A stretch of 64,000 bases of DNA from Streptomyces sp. WAC 01529. GTDB taxonomy: Bacteria; Actinomycetota; Actinomycetes; Streptomycetales; Streptomycetaceae. The stretch spans positions 6,096,001 to 6,160,000 of the forward strand of contig NZ_CP029617.1 of NCBI RefSeq assembly GCF_003945545.1, in the 5' to 3' direction. Positions 1 to 8,751 of this stretch are shown piece by piece; positions within the stretch are counted from its first letter, which is position 1; each line of letters starts with the position of its first letter. The notes below the pieces were generated by a model. The model did no database searches. It had not been told where the DNA came from and saw only the letters and a program-made list of their open reading frames with translations. The position numbers were made by a program, and so were the translations under genes.

Positions 1-1364
1 CCGGAAGAGACGACGTGGACGCCGCCGTCGCCGCGGCGGCGCGGGCGTTCCCCGCCTGGGCGGGCGCCACCCCGGGCGAGCGCTCGGACGCCATGCACCG
101 CTTCGCGGGCGTGCTGGCCGACCGCGCCGAGGAGTTCGCGCAGGCCGAGTCGGTGCAGTGCGGCAAGCCGATCAAGCTCAGCCGGGAGTTCGACGTCCCC
201 GGCACCGTCGACAACACCGCCTTCTTCGCGGGCGCCGCCCGCCACCTCCAGGGCCAGTCGGCCGGCGAGTACACGGGGGACCACACCTCGTACGTACGCC
301 GGGAGCCCATCGGCGTCGTCGGCTCCATCGCGCCCTGGAACTACCCGCTCCAGATGGCCGCCTGGAAGGTCCTCCCGGCGATCGCGGCCGGCAACACCAT
401 CGTCCTGAAGCCCGCCGAGCTGACGCCCTTCACCTCGCTCCTGTTCGCCCAGGCCGCCACCGAGGCCGGTATCCCGGACGGCGTCGTCAACATCGTCACG
501 GGCGCGGGCAAGGACGCCGGTGAGCACCTCGTCGGCCACCCGGACGTGGCCATGACCTCCTTCACCGGCTCCACCGGCGTCGGCAAGCGCGTCGCCGAGA
601 TCGCCACCGCCACCGTCAAGCGGCTCCACCTGGAGCTGGGCGGCAAGGCGCCCTTCGTGGTGTTCGACGACGCCGATCTGGAGGCCGCCGTGCACGGCGC
701 GGTCGCCGGCGCGCTCATCAACTCCGGGCAGGACTGCACGGCCGCCACGCGCGCGTACGTCCAGCGTCCGCTCTACGACGCCTTCGTGGAGGGCGTCGCC
801 GACCTCATGGAGAGCGTGCGGCTCGGCGATCCGTTCGACCCGAGCACCGACATGGGGCCGCTCATCTCGCACGTGCACCGCCACCGCGTCGCCGGGTTCG
901 TCGACCGGGCCCGCTCCTACGCGCGCGTGGTGACCGGCGGCGAGGCGCTCCAGCACCCCGGCGCGTACTACAAGCCCACCCTCATCGCCGACGCCGCGCA
1001 GGACAGCGAGATCGTGCAGTCCGAGATCTTCGGGCCCGTCCTCGTCGTCCTGCCCTTCGACTCCGACGACGAGGGCATCCGCCTCGCCAACGACACGCCG
1101 TACGGCCTCGCCGCCTCCGCGTGGAGCCGCGACGTGTTCCGCGCCAACCGCGCCACCCGTGAGATCAAGGCGGGGTGCGTCTGGGTCAACGACCACATCC
1201 CGATCCTCAGCGAGATGCCGCACGGCGGCTACAAGGCCTCGGGCTACGGAAAGGACATGTCCGCGTACTCATTCGAGGAGTACACACAGGTCAAGCACGT
1301 CATGTTCGACAACACCGCGGTGGTCCGCAAGGACTGGCACCGCACGATCTTCGGGGACCGGTAG
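1..1364 (+). CDS. Aldehyde dehydrogenase, gamma-aminobutyraldehyde type (5' end outside window)
   Basis: NAD(P)-dependent aldehyde dehydrogenase, probably oxidising 4-aminobutyraldehyde from putrescine to GABA in the cytosol. The reading frame is open to the left edge, so the N-terminus is missing; about 453 codons remain. The family motifs are clear: the general-base region LELGGK, the nucleophile cysteine in NSGQDC, and EIFGPV. The C-terminal stretch EMPHGGYKASGYGKDMS is characteristic of the aminobutyraldehyde/betaine aldehyde (PatD-like) branch. It is followed 61 bp later by a polyamine binding protein and its transporter, which supports a role in polyamine breakdown. The exact substrate is inferred from branch and context; betaine aldehyde is the main alternative. 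Confidence 0.88.
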   Translation, partial: GRDDVDAAVAAAARAFPAWAGATPGERSDAMHRFAGVLADRAEEFAQAESVQCGKPIKLSREFDVPGTVDNTAFFAGAARHLQGQSAGEYTGDHTSYVRREPIGVVGSIAPWNYPLQMAAWKVLPAIAAGNTIVLKPAELTPFTSLLFAQAATEAGIPDGVVNIVTGAGKDAGEHLVGHPDVAMTSFTGSTGVGKRVAEIATATVKRLHLELGGKAPFVVFDDADLEAAVHGAVAGALINSGQDCTAATRAYVQRPLYDAFVEGVADLMESVRLGDPFDPSTDMGPLISHVHRHRVAGFVDRARSYARVVTGGEALQHPGAYYKPTLIADAAQDSEIVQSEIFGPVLVVLPFDSDDEGIRLANDTPYGLAASAWSRDVFRANRATREIKAGCVWVNDHIPILSEMPHGGYKASGYGKDMSAYSFEEYTQVKHVMFDNTAVVRKDWHRTIFGDR

Positions 1365-1425
1365 TCACGTCGTCACAGGCCGCCCGACCAGCGGCCGCCT
1401 TCCTCCCGAAAGGGCAACCACGCGC

Positions 1426-2715
1426 ATGGAGCAGTACGAGCCCGAACTCCCCCAAGCTCTCAACTCCGTTCGAGCAGGGAGGGACCCCCTCACCCCGGCC
1501 CAACTGGCCGCCATGCACCGCAGCCTGCGGAACGGCAGGGGCTCCCTGACCCGCCGTTCCCTGCTGCGCGCCGCCACCGGCGGCACGCTCGCCGTCGGCG
1601 GGCTCGGGGCGCTGAGCGCCTGCGGGATCCCCGCCGCGGGCAAGGGCCAGGGTGACGTCTCGTCCGAGGACCACTCGGTCAAGGAGAAGCGGATCACCTT
1701 CTCCAACTGGACCGAGTACATGGACGTCGACGACAAGGACAAGAACAGGCGGCCCACCCTGGCGGCGTTCACGAAACGCACCGGTATCGAGGTCAAGTAC
1801 ACCGAGGACATCAACGACAACGTCGAGTTCTTCGGGAAGATCAAGCCGCAGCTCGCCGCCGGCCAGGACACCGGCCGCGACCTCATCTGCGTGACGGACT
1901 GGCTCGCCGCGCGGCTCATCCGCTTCGGGTGGGTCCAGAAACTGGACCCGGCCAACCTGCCGCACGCGTACGCCAACCTGTCGACCCAGTTCCGCGACCC
2001 CGACTGGGACCCCGGCCGGGCCTACTCGTACCCCTGGACCGGCATCTCCACCGTCATCGCCTACAACAAGAAGGCGACCGGCGGGAAGAAGATCACCTCG
2101 GTGTCGGAGCTGCTGGACGACCCCAAGCTGAAGGGGCGCGTCGGATTCCTCTCCGAGATGCGCGACACCGTCGGCATGACGCTCATCGACATGGGCAAGG
2201 ACCCCGGGGACTTCACCGACGACGACTTCGACGCGGCCATCTCCCGTCTCCAGAAGGCCGTCGACAAGCGGCAGATCCGCCGCTTCACCGGCAACGACTA
2301 CACCTCGGACCTCGCCAAGGGCGACATCGCCGCCTGCCTCGGCTGGGCCGGCGACATCGTGCAGCTCCAGGCCGACAACCCGGACATCGACTTCCACATC
2401 CCCGACCAGGGCTACATCACGTCCACGGACAATCTGCTGGTCCCGAACAAGGCGCGGCACAAGAGCAACGCCGAGCGGCTCATCGACTACTACTACGAGC
2501 CGGAGCCGGCGGCGCGCCTCGCGGCGTACATCAACTACGTGTGTCCGGTGGACGGAGTGCGGGACTCCCTCGCGAAGATCGATAAGGAGGCCGCGGCGAA
2601 TCCGCTGATCATCCCCGACAGGGAGATGAAGGAGAAGTCTCGGGCGTTCCGGTCGCTGACTCCGAAGGAAGAGACCGCGTACGAGGAAAAGTTCGCGAGG
2701 TTGACCGGCGTGTGA
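1426..2715 (+). CDS. potD: Spermidine/putrescine ABC transporter substrate-binding lipoprotein
   Basis: Extracytoplasmic polyamine-binding protein, 429 residues. The N-terminus has a twin-arginine pair (residues 43-44 in LTRRSLLRA), a hydrophobic stretch, and a lipobox LSAC with the lipidated cysteine near residue 66, so it is probably a Tat-exported lipoprotein. The mature part (FSNWTEYMDVDD, LIRFGWVQKLD, YSYPWTG) matches the PotD/PotF-like binding-protein fold. ATG at 1426 was chosen because it leaves a normal signal region; the longer open frame upstream overlaps the preceding gene. An ABC ATPase and two permeases follow immediately. A hairpin-forming repeat lies in the gap before the ATPase gene. 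Substrate preference among polyamines cannot be read from sequence. Confidence 0.9.
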   Translation: MEQYEPELPQALNSVRAGRDPLTPAQLAAMHRSLRNGRGSLTRRSLLRAATGGTLAVGGLGALSACGIPAAGKGQGDVSSEDHSVKEKRITFSNWTEYMDVDDKDKNRRPTLAAFTKRTGIEVKYTEDINDNVEFFGKIKPQLAAGQDTGRDLICVTDWLAARLIRFGWVQKLDPANLPHAYANLSTQFRDPDWDPGRAYSYPWTGISTVIAYNKKATGGKKITSVSELLDDPKLKGRVGFLSEMRDTVGMTLIDMGKDPGDFTDDDFDAAISRLQKAVDKRQIRRFTGNDYTSDLAKGDIAACLGWAGDIVQLQADNPDIDFHIPDQGYITSTDNLLVPNKARHKSNAERLIDYYYEPEPAARLAAYINYVCPVDGVRDSLAKIDKEAAANPLIIPDREMKEKSRAFRSLTPKEETAYEEKFARLTGV

Positions 2716-2755
2716 CGCCGCGTGGGCTGTGGCCGCTTGGACCTGCGGGCCTGTC

Positions 2756-2800
2756 GTGGCTGGTCGCGCAGTTCCCCGCGCCCCTTTCAGGGGCGTTTCC
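2756..2800 (+). repeat. Copy of the CGCAGTTCCCCGCG intergenic repeat with hairpin
   Basis: The sequence GGTCGCGCAGTTCCCCGCG is followed by an inverted pair (CGCCCC, short loop, GGGGCG). Related copies occur at 27274-27319 and, doubled and inverted, at 43355-43422. Here it sits inside the transporter operon, between the binding-protein gene and the ATPase gene. There it could partly stop transcription or protect the upstream mRNA and so favour the binding protein. Confidence 0.75.
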
Positions 2801-2829
2801 GTTCCCCCCGACTTCATCTGGACCTCACC

Positions 2830-3990
2830 ATGACCACTGCTCAAGAACACGGCGGCGATGTCCGTCTCACCGGGATCAGCAAGACGTACGGCTCCTTCAC
2901 CGCCGTGCATCCGCTCGACCTCACCGTGCCGCAGGGTTCCTTCTTCGCGCTGCTCGGCGCGTCCGGCTGCGGCAAGACCACCACGCTGCGCATGATCGCC
3001 GGCCTGGAGGAGCCCAGCTCCGGCACCGTCCACCTCGGCGACCAGGACGTCACGGCCCTGCCGCCGTACAAGCGGCCCGTGAACACCGTCTTCCAGTCCT
3101 ACGCGCTCTTCCCGCACCTGGACATCTTCGAGAACGTCGCCTTCGGCCTGCGCCGCCGCGGCATCAAGTCCGTGAAGAAGCAGGTCGGCGAGATGCTCGA
3201 CCTCGTACAACTGGGCGAGCAGGCCCGCAAGAAGCCCCACCAGCTCTCCGGCGGCCAGCAGCAGCGCGTCGCCGTCGCCCGCGCGCTGATCAACCACCCC
3301 AAGGTGCTCCTCCTCGACGAACCCCTCGGCGCCCTCGACCTCAAGCTGCGCCGCCAGATGCAGCTGGAGCTCAAGCGCATCCAGACCGAGGTCGGCATCA
3401 CCTTCGTGCACGTCACGCACGACCAGGAGGAGGCGATGACGATGGCCGACACCGTGGCCGTGATGAACGGCGGCCGCGTCGAACAGCTCGGCGCCCCCGC
3501 CGACCTCTACGAGAACCCGCGCACCACCTTCGTCGCCAACTTCCTCGGCACCTCCAACTTCATCGAGGCCGAGGTCGCCGCCAGGAGCGGCGACGACCTC
3601 ATCCTCAAGGCGGGCGACTGCAAGCTCACGCTGCCCACCGCCCGATGTACGGGACCCACCGCCACCGGCGCCAAGGTCCTGGCCGGCGTACGGCCCGAGA
3701 AGATCTCCCTCACGCACGCCGACGACGCGGGGCGGATCCCCGAGGGCCGCAACCGCATCACCGGACGCATCGCCGACAGCAGCTTCATCGGCGTCTCCAC
3801 GCAGTACGTCATCGACAGCCCCGCCTGCGACTCCTTCGAGGTGTACGCGCAGAACATCGAGCGCGACGCCCGCCTCACCCCGGGCGCCGAAGTCGTCCTG
3901 CACTGGAACCCCGCACACACGTTCGGGCTCGACGCCGCCCAGGACGTCGAGGCAGGCGCCTCCAAGGTCGAGGAGGACGCCTCCGCATGA
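2830..3990 (+). CDS. potA: Polyamine ABC transporter ATP-binding protein
   Basis: ATPase subunit (386 residues) of the polyamine importer. Visible motifs in order are Walker A GASGCGKT (residues 43-50), Q-loop FQSYALFPH, signature LSGGQQQ (139-145), Walker B LLLDEP (160-165) and the switch histidine in HVTHDQEEA. A C-terminal TOBE-like regulatory region covers roughly residues 280-375. ATG 2830 starts the usual MTTA...VRLTGISK N-terminus; upstream in-frame codons lie in the repeat element and look non-coding. The last bases overlap the next permease gene by 4 bp (ATGA), so the two are likely translationally coupled. Domain order and neighbours fit the spermidine/putrescine class rather than iron or sugar importers. 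Confidence 0.93.
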   Translation: MTTAQEHGGDVRLTGISKTYGSFTAVHPLDLTVPQGSFFALLGASGCGKTTTLRMIAGLEEPSSGTVHLGDQDVTALPPYKRPVNTVFQSYALFPHLDIFENVAFGLRRRGIKSVKKQVGEMLDLVQLGEQARKKPHQLSGGQQQRVAVARALINHPKVLLLDEPLGALDLKLRRQMQLELKRIQTEVGITFVHVTHDQEEAMTMADTVAVMNGGRVEQLGAPADLYENPRTTFVANFLGTSNFIEAEVAARSGDDLILKAGDCKLTLPTARCTGPTATGAKVLAGVRPEKISLTHADDAGRIPEGRNRITGRIADSSFIGVSTQYVIDSPACDSFEVYAQNIERDARLTPGAEVVLHWNPAHTFGLDAAQDVEAGASKVEEDASA

Positions 3991-4925
3991 CGACGCCCCT
4001 CGCCGAAGCGCCACCGGCGAAAGACCCCGAAGGCCCGGCTCCCGCACCGCGCAAGCCCCGCAGGCGCGGCCGCCTCGTCCCCTACTGGCTGCTGCTCCCC
4101 GGCATCCTCTGGCTGATCGTCTTCTTCGCGCTGCCGCTGGTCTACCAGGCCTCGACCTCCGTACAGACCGGGTCGCTCGAAGAGGGCTTCAAGGTCACCT
4201 GGCACTTCGCCACCTACTGGGACGCGGCAACCGACTACTGGCCGCAGTTCCTGCGCTCGGTGCTCTACGCCGGTTCCGCCACCGTCCTGTGCCTGCTGCT
4301 CGGCTATCCGCTCGCCTATCTGATCGCGTTCCGCGCGGGCCGCTGGCGCAACGTCATCCTCGTGCTGGTCATCGCCCCGTTCTTCACCAGCTTCCTCATC
4401 CGTACGCTGGCGTGGAAGACGATCCTCGCGGACGGCGGCCCCCTCGTGGGCGCCCTCAACTCCCTGCACGTCCTGGACGTCACCAGCTGGCTGGGCGTCA
4501 CGGACGGCGACCGGGTCCTCGCCACACCGCTGGCGGTGATCTGCGGACTCACGTACAACTTCCTGCCGTTCATGATCCTGCCGCTCTACACCTCGCTGGA
4601 GCGCATCGACGGACGGCTGCACGAGGCCGCCGGCGACCTCTACGCCAAGCCGTCCACGACCTTCCGCAAGGTGACCTTCCCGCTCTCCATGCCGGGCGTG
4701 GTCTCCGGAACGCTGCTGACCTTCATCCCGGCGGCGGGCGACTACGTGAACGCGGACCTGCTCGGGTCGACCGACACCCGCATGGTCGGCAACGTCATCC
4801 AGACGCAGTTCCTGCGCGTCCTGGACTATCCGACGGCGGCCGCCCTCTCCTTCATCCTCATGGCCGCCATTCTCCTCATGGTGACCTTCTACATCCGCAA
4901 GTCGGGGACGGAGGATCTCGTCTGA
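3987..4925 (+). CDS. potB: Polyamine ABC transporter permease (PotB-like)
   Basis: Integral membrane subunit of 312 residues with about six hydrophobic segments, the first at PYWLLLPGILWLIVFFALPL. The cytoplasmic EAA loop that docks onto the ATPase is visible (EAAGDLYAKPSTTF followed by PLSMPG). The N-terminal 35 residues are hydrophilic and rich in Pro and basic residues. It starts at ATG 3987 inside the ATPase stop codon and ends one base into the next permease gene, so the three genes form a tightly packed operon. It would form the translocation pore together with the following PotC-like subunit. Confidence 0.92.
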   Translation: MTTPLAEAPPAKDPEGPAPAPRKPRRRGRLVPYWLLLPGILWLIVFFALPLVYQASTSVQTGSLEEGFKVTWHFATYWDAATDYWPQFLRSVLYAGSATVLCLLLGYPLAYLIAFRAGRWRNVILVLVIAPFFTSFLIRTLAWKTILADGGPLVGALNSLHVLDVTSWLGVTDGDRVLATPLAVICGLTYNFLPFMILPLYTSLERIDGRLHEAAGDLYAKPSTTFRKVTFPLSMPGVVSGTLLTFIPAAGDYVNADLLGSTDTRMVGNVIQTQFLRVLDYPTAAALSFILMAAILLMVTFYIRKSGTEDLV

Positions 4926-5725
4926 TGGCCGTTCTTCGCTGGCTGCGGCGCAATCTCGTCGTCATCGCGGGCCTGTGCACGCTCGCCTATCTGCTCCTGC
5001 CGAACGTCGTCGTCACGGTGTTCTCCTTCAACAAGCCGAAGGGGCGCTTCAATTACTCCTGGCAGGAATTCTCCACCGACGCCTGGCGGGACCCGTGCGG
5101 TGTCGCCGACATGTGCGGATCGCTCTCCCTGAGCCTCCAGATCGCCGCCTGGGCGACGATCGGCGCGACCGTGCTCGGCACGATGATCGCCTTCGCCCTG
5201 GTGCGCTACCGCTTCCGGGCGCGCGGCGCGATCAACTCGCTGATCTTCCTGCCGATGGCGATGCCCGAGGTCGTCATGGCCGCCTCGCTGCTCACGCTCT
5301 TCCTCAACATGGGCGCCCAGCTGGGCTTCTGGACCGTCCTCATCGCCCACATCATGTTCTGCCTCAGCTTCGTGGTGACCGCCGTCAAGGCGCGCGTCAT
5401 GTCGATGGACCCCCGCCTGGAACAGGCCGCGCAGGACCTCTACGCAGGTCCCGTGCAGACCTTCCTCAGGGTCACGCTGCCGATCGCCGCCCCCGGCATC
5501 GCGGCGGGCGCGCTGCTCGCCTTCGCGCTCTCCTTCGACGACTTCATCATCACGAATTTCAACGCGGGCTCCACCGTGACATTCCCCATGTTCGTCTGGG
5601 GATCCGCACAGCGGGGCACGCCCGTTCAGATCAATGTGATCGGTACGGCGATGTTCCTCGTCGCCGTGCTGCTCGTACTCGCCGGAATGCTGGCCGGCAA
5701 GCGCCGCAACAAGCAGTCCCGGTAA
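4925..5725 (+). CDS. potC: Polyamine ABC transporter permease (PotC-like)
   Basis: Second membrane subunit, 266 residues, partner of the preceding PotB-like permease. It begins with a short cytoplasmic tail and the first membrane segment (NLVVIAGLCTLAYLLLPNVV) and has the EAA loop EQAAQDLYAGPVQTF followed by PIAAPG. About six membrane segments are predicted. The start ATG at 4925 overlaps the preceding stop by one base. Residue content in the extracellular parts does not allow the exact polyamine to be assigned. The downstream FAD oxidoreductase begins 43 bp later and is probably co-transcribed. Confidence 0.92.
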   Translation: MAVLRWLRRNLVVIAGLCTLAYLLLPNVVVTVFSFNKPKGRFNYSWQEFSTDAWRDPCGVADMCGSLSLSLQIAAWATIGATVLGTMIAFALVRYRFRARGAINSLIFLPMAMPEVVMAASLLTLFLNMGAQLGFWTVLIAHIMFCLSFVVTAVKARVMSMDPRLEQAAQDLYAGPVQTFLRVTLPIAAPGIAAGALLAFALSFDDFIITNFNAGSTVTFPMFVWGSAQRGTPVQINVIGTAMFLVAVLLVLAGMLAGKRRNKQSR

Positions 5726-5768
5726 GCAATCCTCGTACCCCACCGCGATTTCTGAAGGAGTGGAAATC

Positions 5769-7187
5769 ATGGCCCCAAGCGCCATGACCCGTTGGACCAA
5801 GTCCCTCTCCGACGCCCAGCCGGTCCCGTACTGGCTGGACGACCCCGGCAGGCCCGCCCCCGAGCCCGCCCTCACCGGCGACGACCGGTGCGACCTCCTG
5901 GTGGTCGGCGGCGGCTACAGCGGTCTGTGGACCGCGCTCATCGCCAAGGAGCGCGACCCGCGCCGCGAGGTGGTCCTCGTCGAGGGCCGCGAGGCGGGCT
6001 GGGCCGCCTCCGGCCGCAACGGCGGCTTCTGCGCCGCCTCCCTCACCCACGGCATCGCCAACGGCCTCTCCCGCTGGCCCGGCGAGATCGAGAAGCTGGA
6101 GGAGCTGGGCGCCCGCAACCTGGACGAGATCGAGGCGGCCGTCAAGCGCTACTCCATCGACTGCGACTTCGAACGCACCGGTGAGATCGACGTCGCCACC
6201 GAGCCCCACCAGGTCGCCGAACTCCACGAGATGTACGAGGAGATGGCCGCCCACGGCCTGGCGGGCGGCTCCGACCTGCTCGACGCGGACGCCGTGCGCG
6301 AGCAGGTCGACTCGCCCACCTTCCTCGGCGGCCTCTGGGACCGCGACGGCGTCGCCATGCTGCACCCGGCGAAGCTGGCGTGGGGCCTGAAGCGGGCCTG
6401 CCTGGAGAAGGGCGTACGTATCTACGAACACACGCCCGCCCTCGAACTGGCCTCCTCCGGAGCGGGGATGGCGATCCGCACGCCCTACGGCCGGGTCTTC
6501 GCCCGCCAGGTCGCGCTCGCCACGAACATCTTCCCCTCGCTGGTCAAGCGGATCCGCGCGTACACCGTCCCGGTCTACGACTACGCGCTGATGACCGAGC
6601 CGCTGACCGACGACCAGCTGGCCGCGATCGGCTGGCGCAACCGGCAGGGGCTCGGCGACAGCGCGAACCAGTTCCACTACTTCCGGCTCTCCGCCGACAA
6701 CCGCATCCTGTGGGGCGGCTACGACGCGATCTACCCGTACGGCGGGAAGGTGCGCGCCGAGTACGACGACCGCCCCGAGACGTACGCGAAGCTCGCCGGG
6801 CACTTCTTCACCTGCTTCCCGCAGCTGGAGGGGGTCCGCTTCACGCACGCGTGGGGCGGCGCGATCGACACGTGCTCGCGCTTCTCGGCGTTCTTCGGTA
6901 CGGCGTACAAGGGCCGCGTCGCGTATGCGGCGGGGTACACCGGCCTCGGCGTCGGGGCCACCAGGTTCGGCGCCGACGTCATGCTCGACCTGCTCTCCGG
7001 AGAGCGCACCGAGCGTACGAGCCTGGAGATGGTCCGCACGAAGCCGCTGCCGTTCCCGCCCGAGCCGTTCGCCTGGACGGGCGTCGCGCTGACCAAGTGG
7101 TCGCTCGCCCGGTCCGACGCCAACGACGGCAAGCGGAACCTCTGGCTCAAGACGATGGACAAGCTGGGGCTCGGCTTCGACAGCTGA
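5769..7187 (+). CDS. FAD-dependent amine oxidoreductase (DAO / PuuB-like)
   Basis: Flavoprotein oxidase or dehydrogenase, 472 residues, of the D-amino-acid oxidase/gamma-glutamylputrescine oxidase superfamily. The N-terminal FAD-binding Rossmann motif is DLLVVGGGYSGLWTA followed by the acidic VVLVEG. Further typical blocks are WAASGRNGGFC and, near the C-terminus, YAAGYTGLGVGATR. ATG 5769 has a good GAAGGAG ribosome site eight bases upstream, favouring it over the in-frame GTG at 5760. Position directly after the polyamine importer suggests it oxidises a diamine or gamma-glutamyl-diamine to the aldehyde used by the neighbouring dehydrogenases. No glutamate-polyamine ligase gene is present in the window, so the exact substrate stays open. 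Confidence 0.88.
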   Translation: MAPSAMTRWTKSLSDAQPVPYWLDDPGRPAPEPALTGDDRCDLLVVGGGYSGLWTALIAKERDPRREVVLVEGREAGWAASGRNGGFCAASLTHGIANGLSRWPGEIEKLEELGARNLDEIEAAVKRYSIDCDFERTGEIDVATEPHQVAELHEMYEEMAAHGLAGGSDLLDADAVREQVDSPTFLGGLWDRDGVAMLHPAKLAWGLKRACLEKGVRIYEHTPALELASSGAGMAIRTPYGRVFARQVALATNIFPSLVKRIRAYTVPVYDYALMTEPLTDDQLAAIGWRNRQGLGDSANQFHYFRLSADNRILWGGYDAIYPYGGKVRAEYDDRPETYAKLAGHFFTCFPQLEGVRFTHAWGGAIDTCSRFSAFFGTAYKGRVAYAAGYTGLGVGATRFGADVMLDLLSGERTERTSLEMVRTKPLPFPPEPFAWTGVALTKWSLARSDANDGKRNLWLKTMDKLGLGFDS

Positions 7188-7337
7188 GCCCCGGCCGCCG
7201 ATCCGGCGTACGCCCCACAGCCCTCCGTGAGCCGCTGCACCCCCAGTGGGTGGCCGAACCGGCGTAATGCCCGGCCCTCCGGGCCCCTCTCACCTGTGAC
7301 ATGCACGGTCGTCACACAGGAAAAGGGAGGTCCCGCC

Positions 7338-7805
7338 ATGACTGGCTCGGGGGCGAGGTCGGCGGTCGAATGGCTCGTGTCGGTGGCGCCGGATCCGGAC
7401 GCCTGCCGCTGGGAATGGGAGCGCAACCCGCACGGGGTCGCGCTCCTGCCCGCCGGCAGGCGCTGGGACGTGCTGATCCTCCCCGGCGAACTCGGCCATC
7501 CCACGCTCGATGTGCTGACCTGCTGCGTCGACCACCCGGGGCCGGTGCTCGCCGACTTCGGCGACTCACGCCTGGGGTTCTTCGTGCCGCCGGGCACGGT
7601 CGCCCACTGGCTCGGCACGGGCGTACGCGGCGCGGGCTGCGGCACCTGGATCGTCGTCCCCTACCCCGGGCGCGCCACGGGCGGCGTCCACTGGCTCGTC
7701 CCCCCGGACGGCTCGGGCACGCTCACGGACCCGGCACTGCTGGAACTGGCGATGCACGAGGCGGCCGCGGGCCTCGCGAGGGAGCCCCAGGGCGGGGAGC
7801 AATGA
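7338..7805 (+). CDS. Conserved actinomycete protein of unknown function
   Basis: Predicted cytosolic protein of 155 residues, not confidently assigned to a family. ATG 7338 is preceded by a good ribosome site (GGGAGG). Notable features are a Trp-rich N-terminal part (WLVSVAPDPDACRWEWERNP), the block WDVLILPGELGHPTLDVL, and FFVPPGTVAHWLGTGV with several Gly/Pro turns. This arrangement resembles the N-terminal part of actinobacterial primase/polymerase-like (AEP) proteins, but I see no convincing catalytic triad, so this is only a hint. An imperfect inverted repeat (TGTGAC...GTCACA, 7295-7316) lies just before the gene. It may belong to the end of the polyamine operon or have its own promoter. 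Confidence 0.72.
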   Translation: MTGSGARSAVEWLVSVAPDPDACRWEWERNPHGVALLPAGRRWDVLILPGELGHPTLDVLTCCVDHPGPVLADFGDSRLGFFVPPGTVAHWLGTGVRGAGCGTWIVVPYPGRATGGVHWLVPPDGSGTLTDPALLELAMHEAAAGLAREPQGGEQ

Positions 7806-7806
7806 C

Positions 7807-8652
7807 CTACGCCCCGTCTGCCTCGTCCCGCTCCCCGCCATACCGCCCCACCACCGCCACCATCACGTGCAGCACCATCCCGCACAGCAGCCACGAGGCC
7901 ACCACGTCCAGCGGCCAGTGATACCCGCGCCGCACGAGGCCGAAGCCGACGGCCACGTTCAACACCGCGCAGCCGATGAGCAGCCCACGGCGGCGGTACG
8001 CACCGCGCAGCAGCGGAAGCAGGAGCAGTACGGCCGCTCCGTAGGCGACTGCGGCCGTCGCGGTGTGCCCGGAGGGATAGAAGCCGTCGTGGCCCGCCAT
8101 GCCCGGCGGCCCCGGCCGGTCGACGGCCGCCTTGAGCGGGACGACGAGCGCGGGCACCGCGGCCATGGCGACGGCGGCGGCCACCGCGGGCAGCCACCAG
8201 CGGAACGTACCGGCGCGGCGGCCGCGCCAGGTGACGTACGCGAGGACGGCGACGAGGACCGGCACGGCGACGGGGGGATTGCCGAGATCGGCGAGGAACT
8301 CCGCGGCGCGCCCAGGGAACCCGCCCTCGGCGACGGCCCGCCCCGCGCGCTCGTCGGCCCGGCGCAGCGGCCCTCCGGCGACGACCTGCCAGGTGAGCAG
8401 CGCGAAGGCGAGCGCGCACAGGAGAAGGAAAAGGGGCGGCCGCCTCGGGACAGGGGGGGTTGTTCCGAGGCGGCCGAGAGGACCGGGGCGCCGCCCGCCC
8501 CGGGGGGTGTGGGGCGTGCGGCCATCCGATCGGTGAGGAGTTCCGGGGCCATGGGCCCCGGGGGTGTGCGCGAAGGCACGACCGGGACGGGGCTGGGGAG
8601 GCTCCGCCCTGGTGTCGCCCACAGTCCCCTGTGGGCGGGGTGTTTCTCTCAT
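7807..8652 (-). CDS. PAP2-family membrane phosphatase
   Basis: Membrane lipid phosphatase-like protein of about 281 residues. The N-terminal ~90 residues are Pro/Arg/Gly-rich and hydrophilic, followed by about five membrane segments (for example LFLLLCALAFALLTWQVV). The three PAP2 motifs are present: KAAVDRPGPP, PSGHT and RRGYHWPLD, with the catalytic histidines in place. In motif 1 the second conserved Arg-Pro is Gly-Pro. The start is uncertain: ATG 8652 has no clear ribosome site and the long disordered N-terminus may be partly untranslated. It is convergent with the preceding gene, and its stop lies 2 bp from that gene's end. The substrate could be undecaprenyl, phosphatidylglycerol or another lipid phosphate. 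Confidence 0.8.
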   Translation of the reverse strand: MRETPRPQGTVGDTRAEPPQPRPGRAFAHTPGAHGPGTPHRSDGRTPHTPRGGRRPGPLGRLGTTPPVPRRPPLFLLLCALAFALLTWQVVAGGPLRRADERAGRAVAEGGFPGRAAEFLADLGNPPVAVPVLVAVLAYVTWRGRRAGTFRWWLPAVAAAVAMAAVPALVVPLKAAVDRPGPPGMAGHDGFYPSGHTATAAVAYGAAVLLLLPLLRGAYRRRGLLIGCAVLNVAVGFGLVRRGYHWPLDVVASWLLCGMVLHVMVAVVGRYGGERDEADGA

Positions 8653-8751
8653 CTGCAAAAACCGTACGGCAGAAGGTGTCCGGCCCGACAGGCGGTACGG
8701 CAACCCGTCATGGGGCCCGCACACCTTCTTCACACGCCCCGACGCTCGGAC

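Noticed and set aside
7295..7316. CRP-like site TGTGAC...GTCACA
   Set aside because: The half-sites are 10 bases apart, too wide for the CRP consensus, and the repeat is imperfect.
8671..8729. Inverted repeat AGAAGGTGT / ACACCTTCT as gabT terminator
   Set aside because: Nine-base arms with a 41-base loop are too weak to call; kept only as a possibility.
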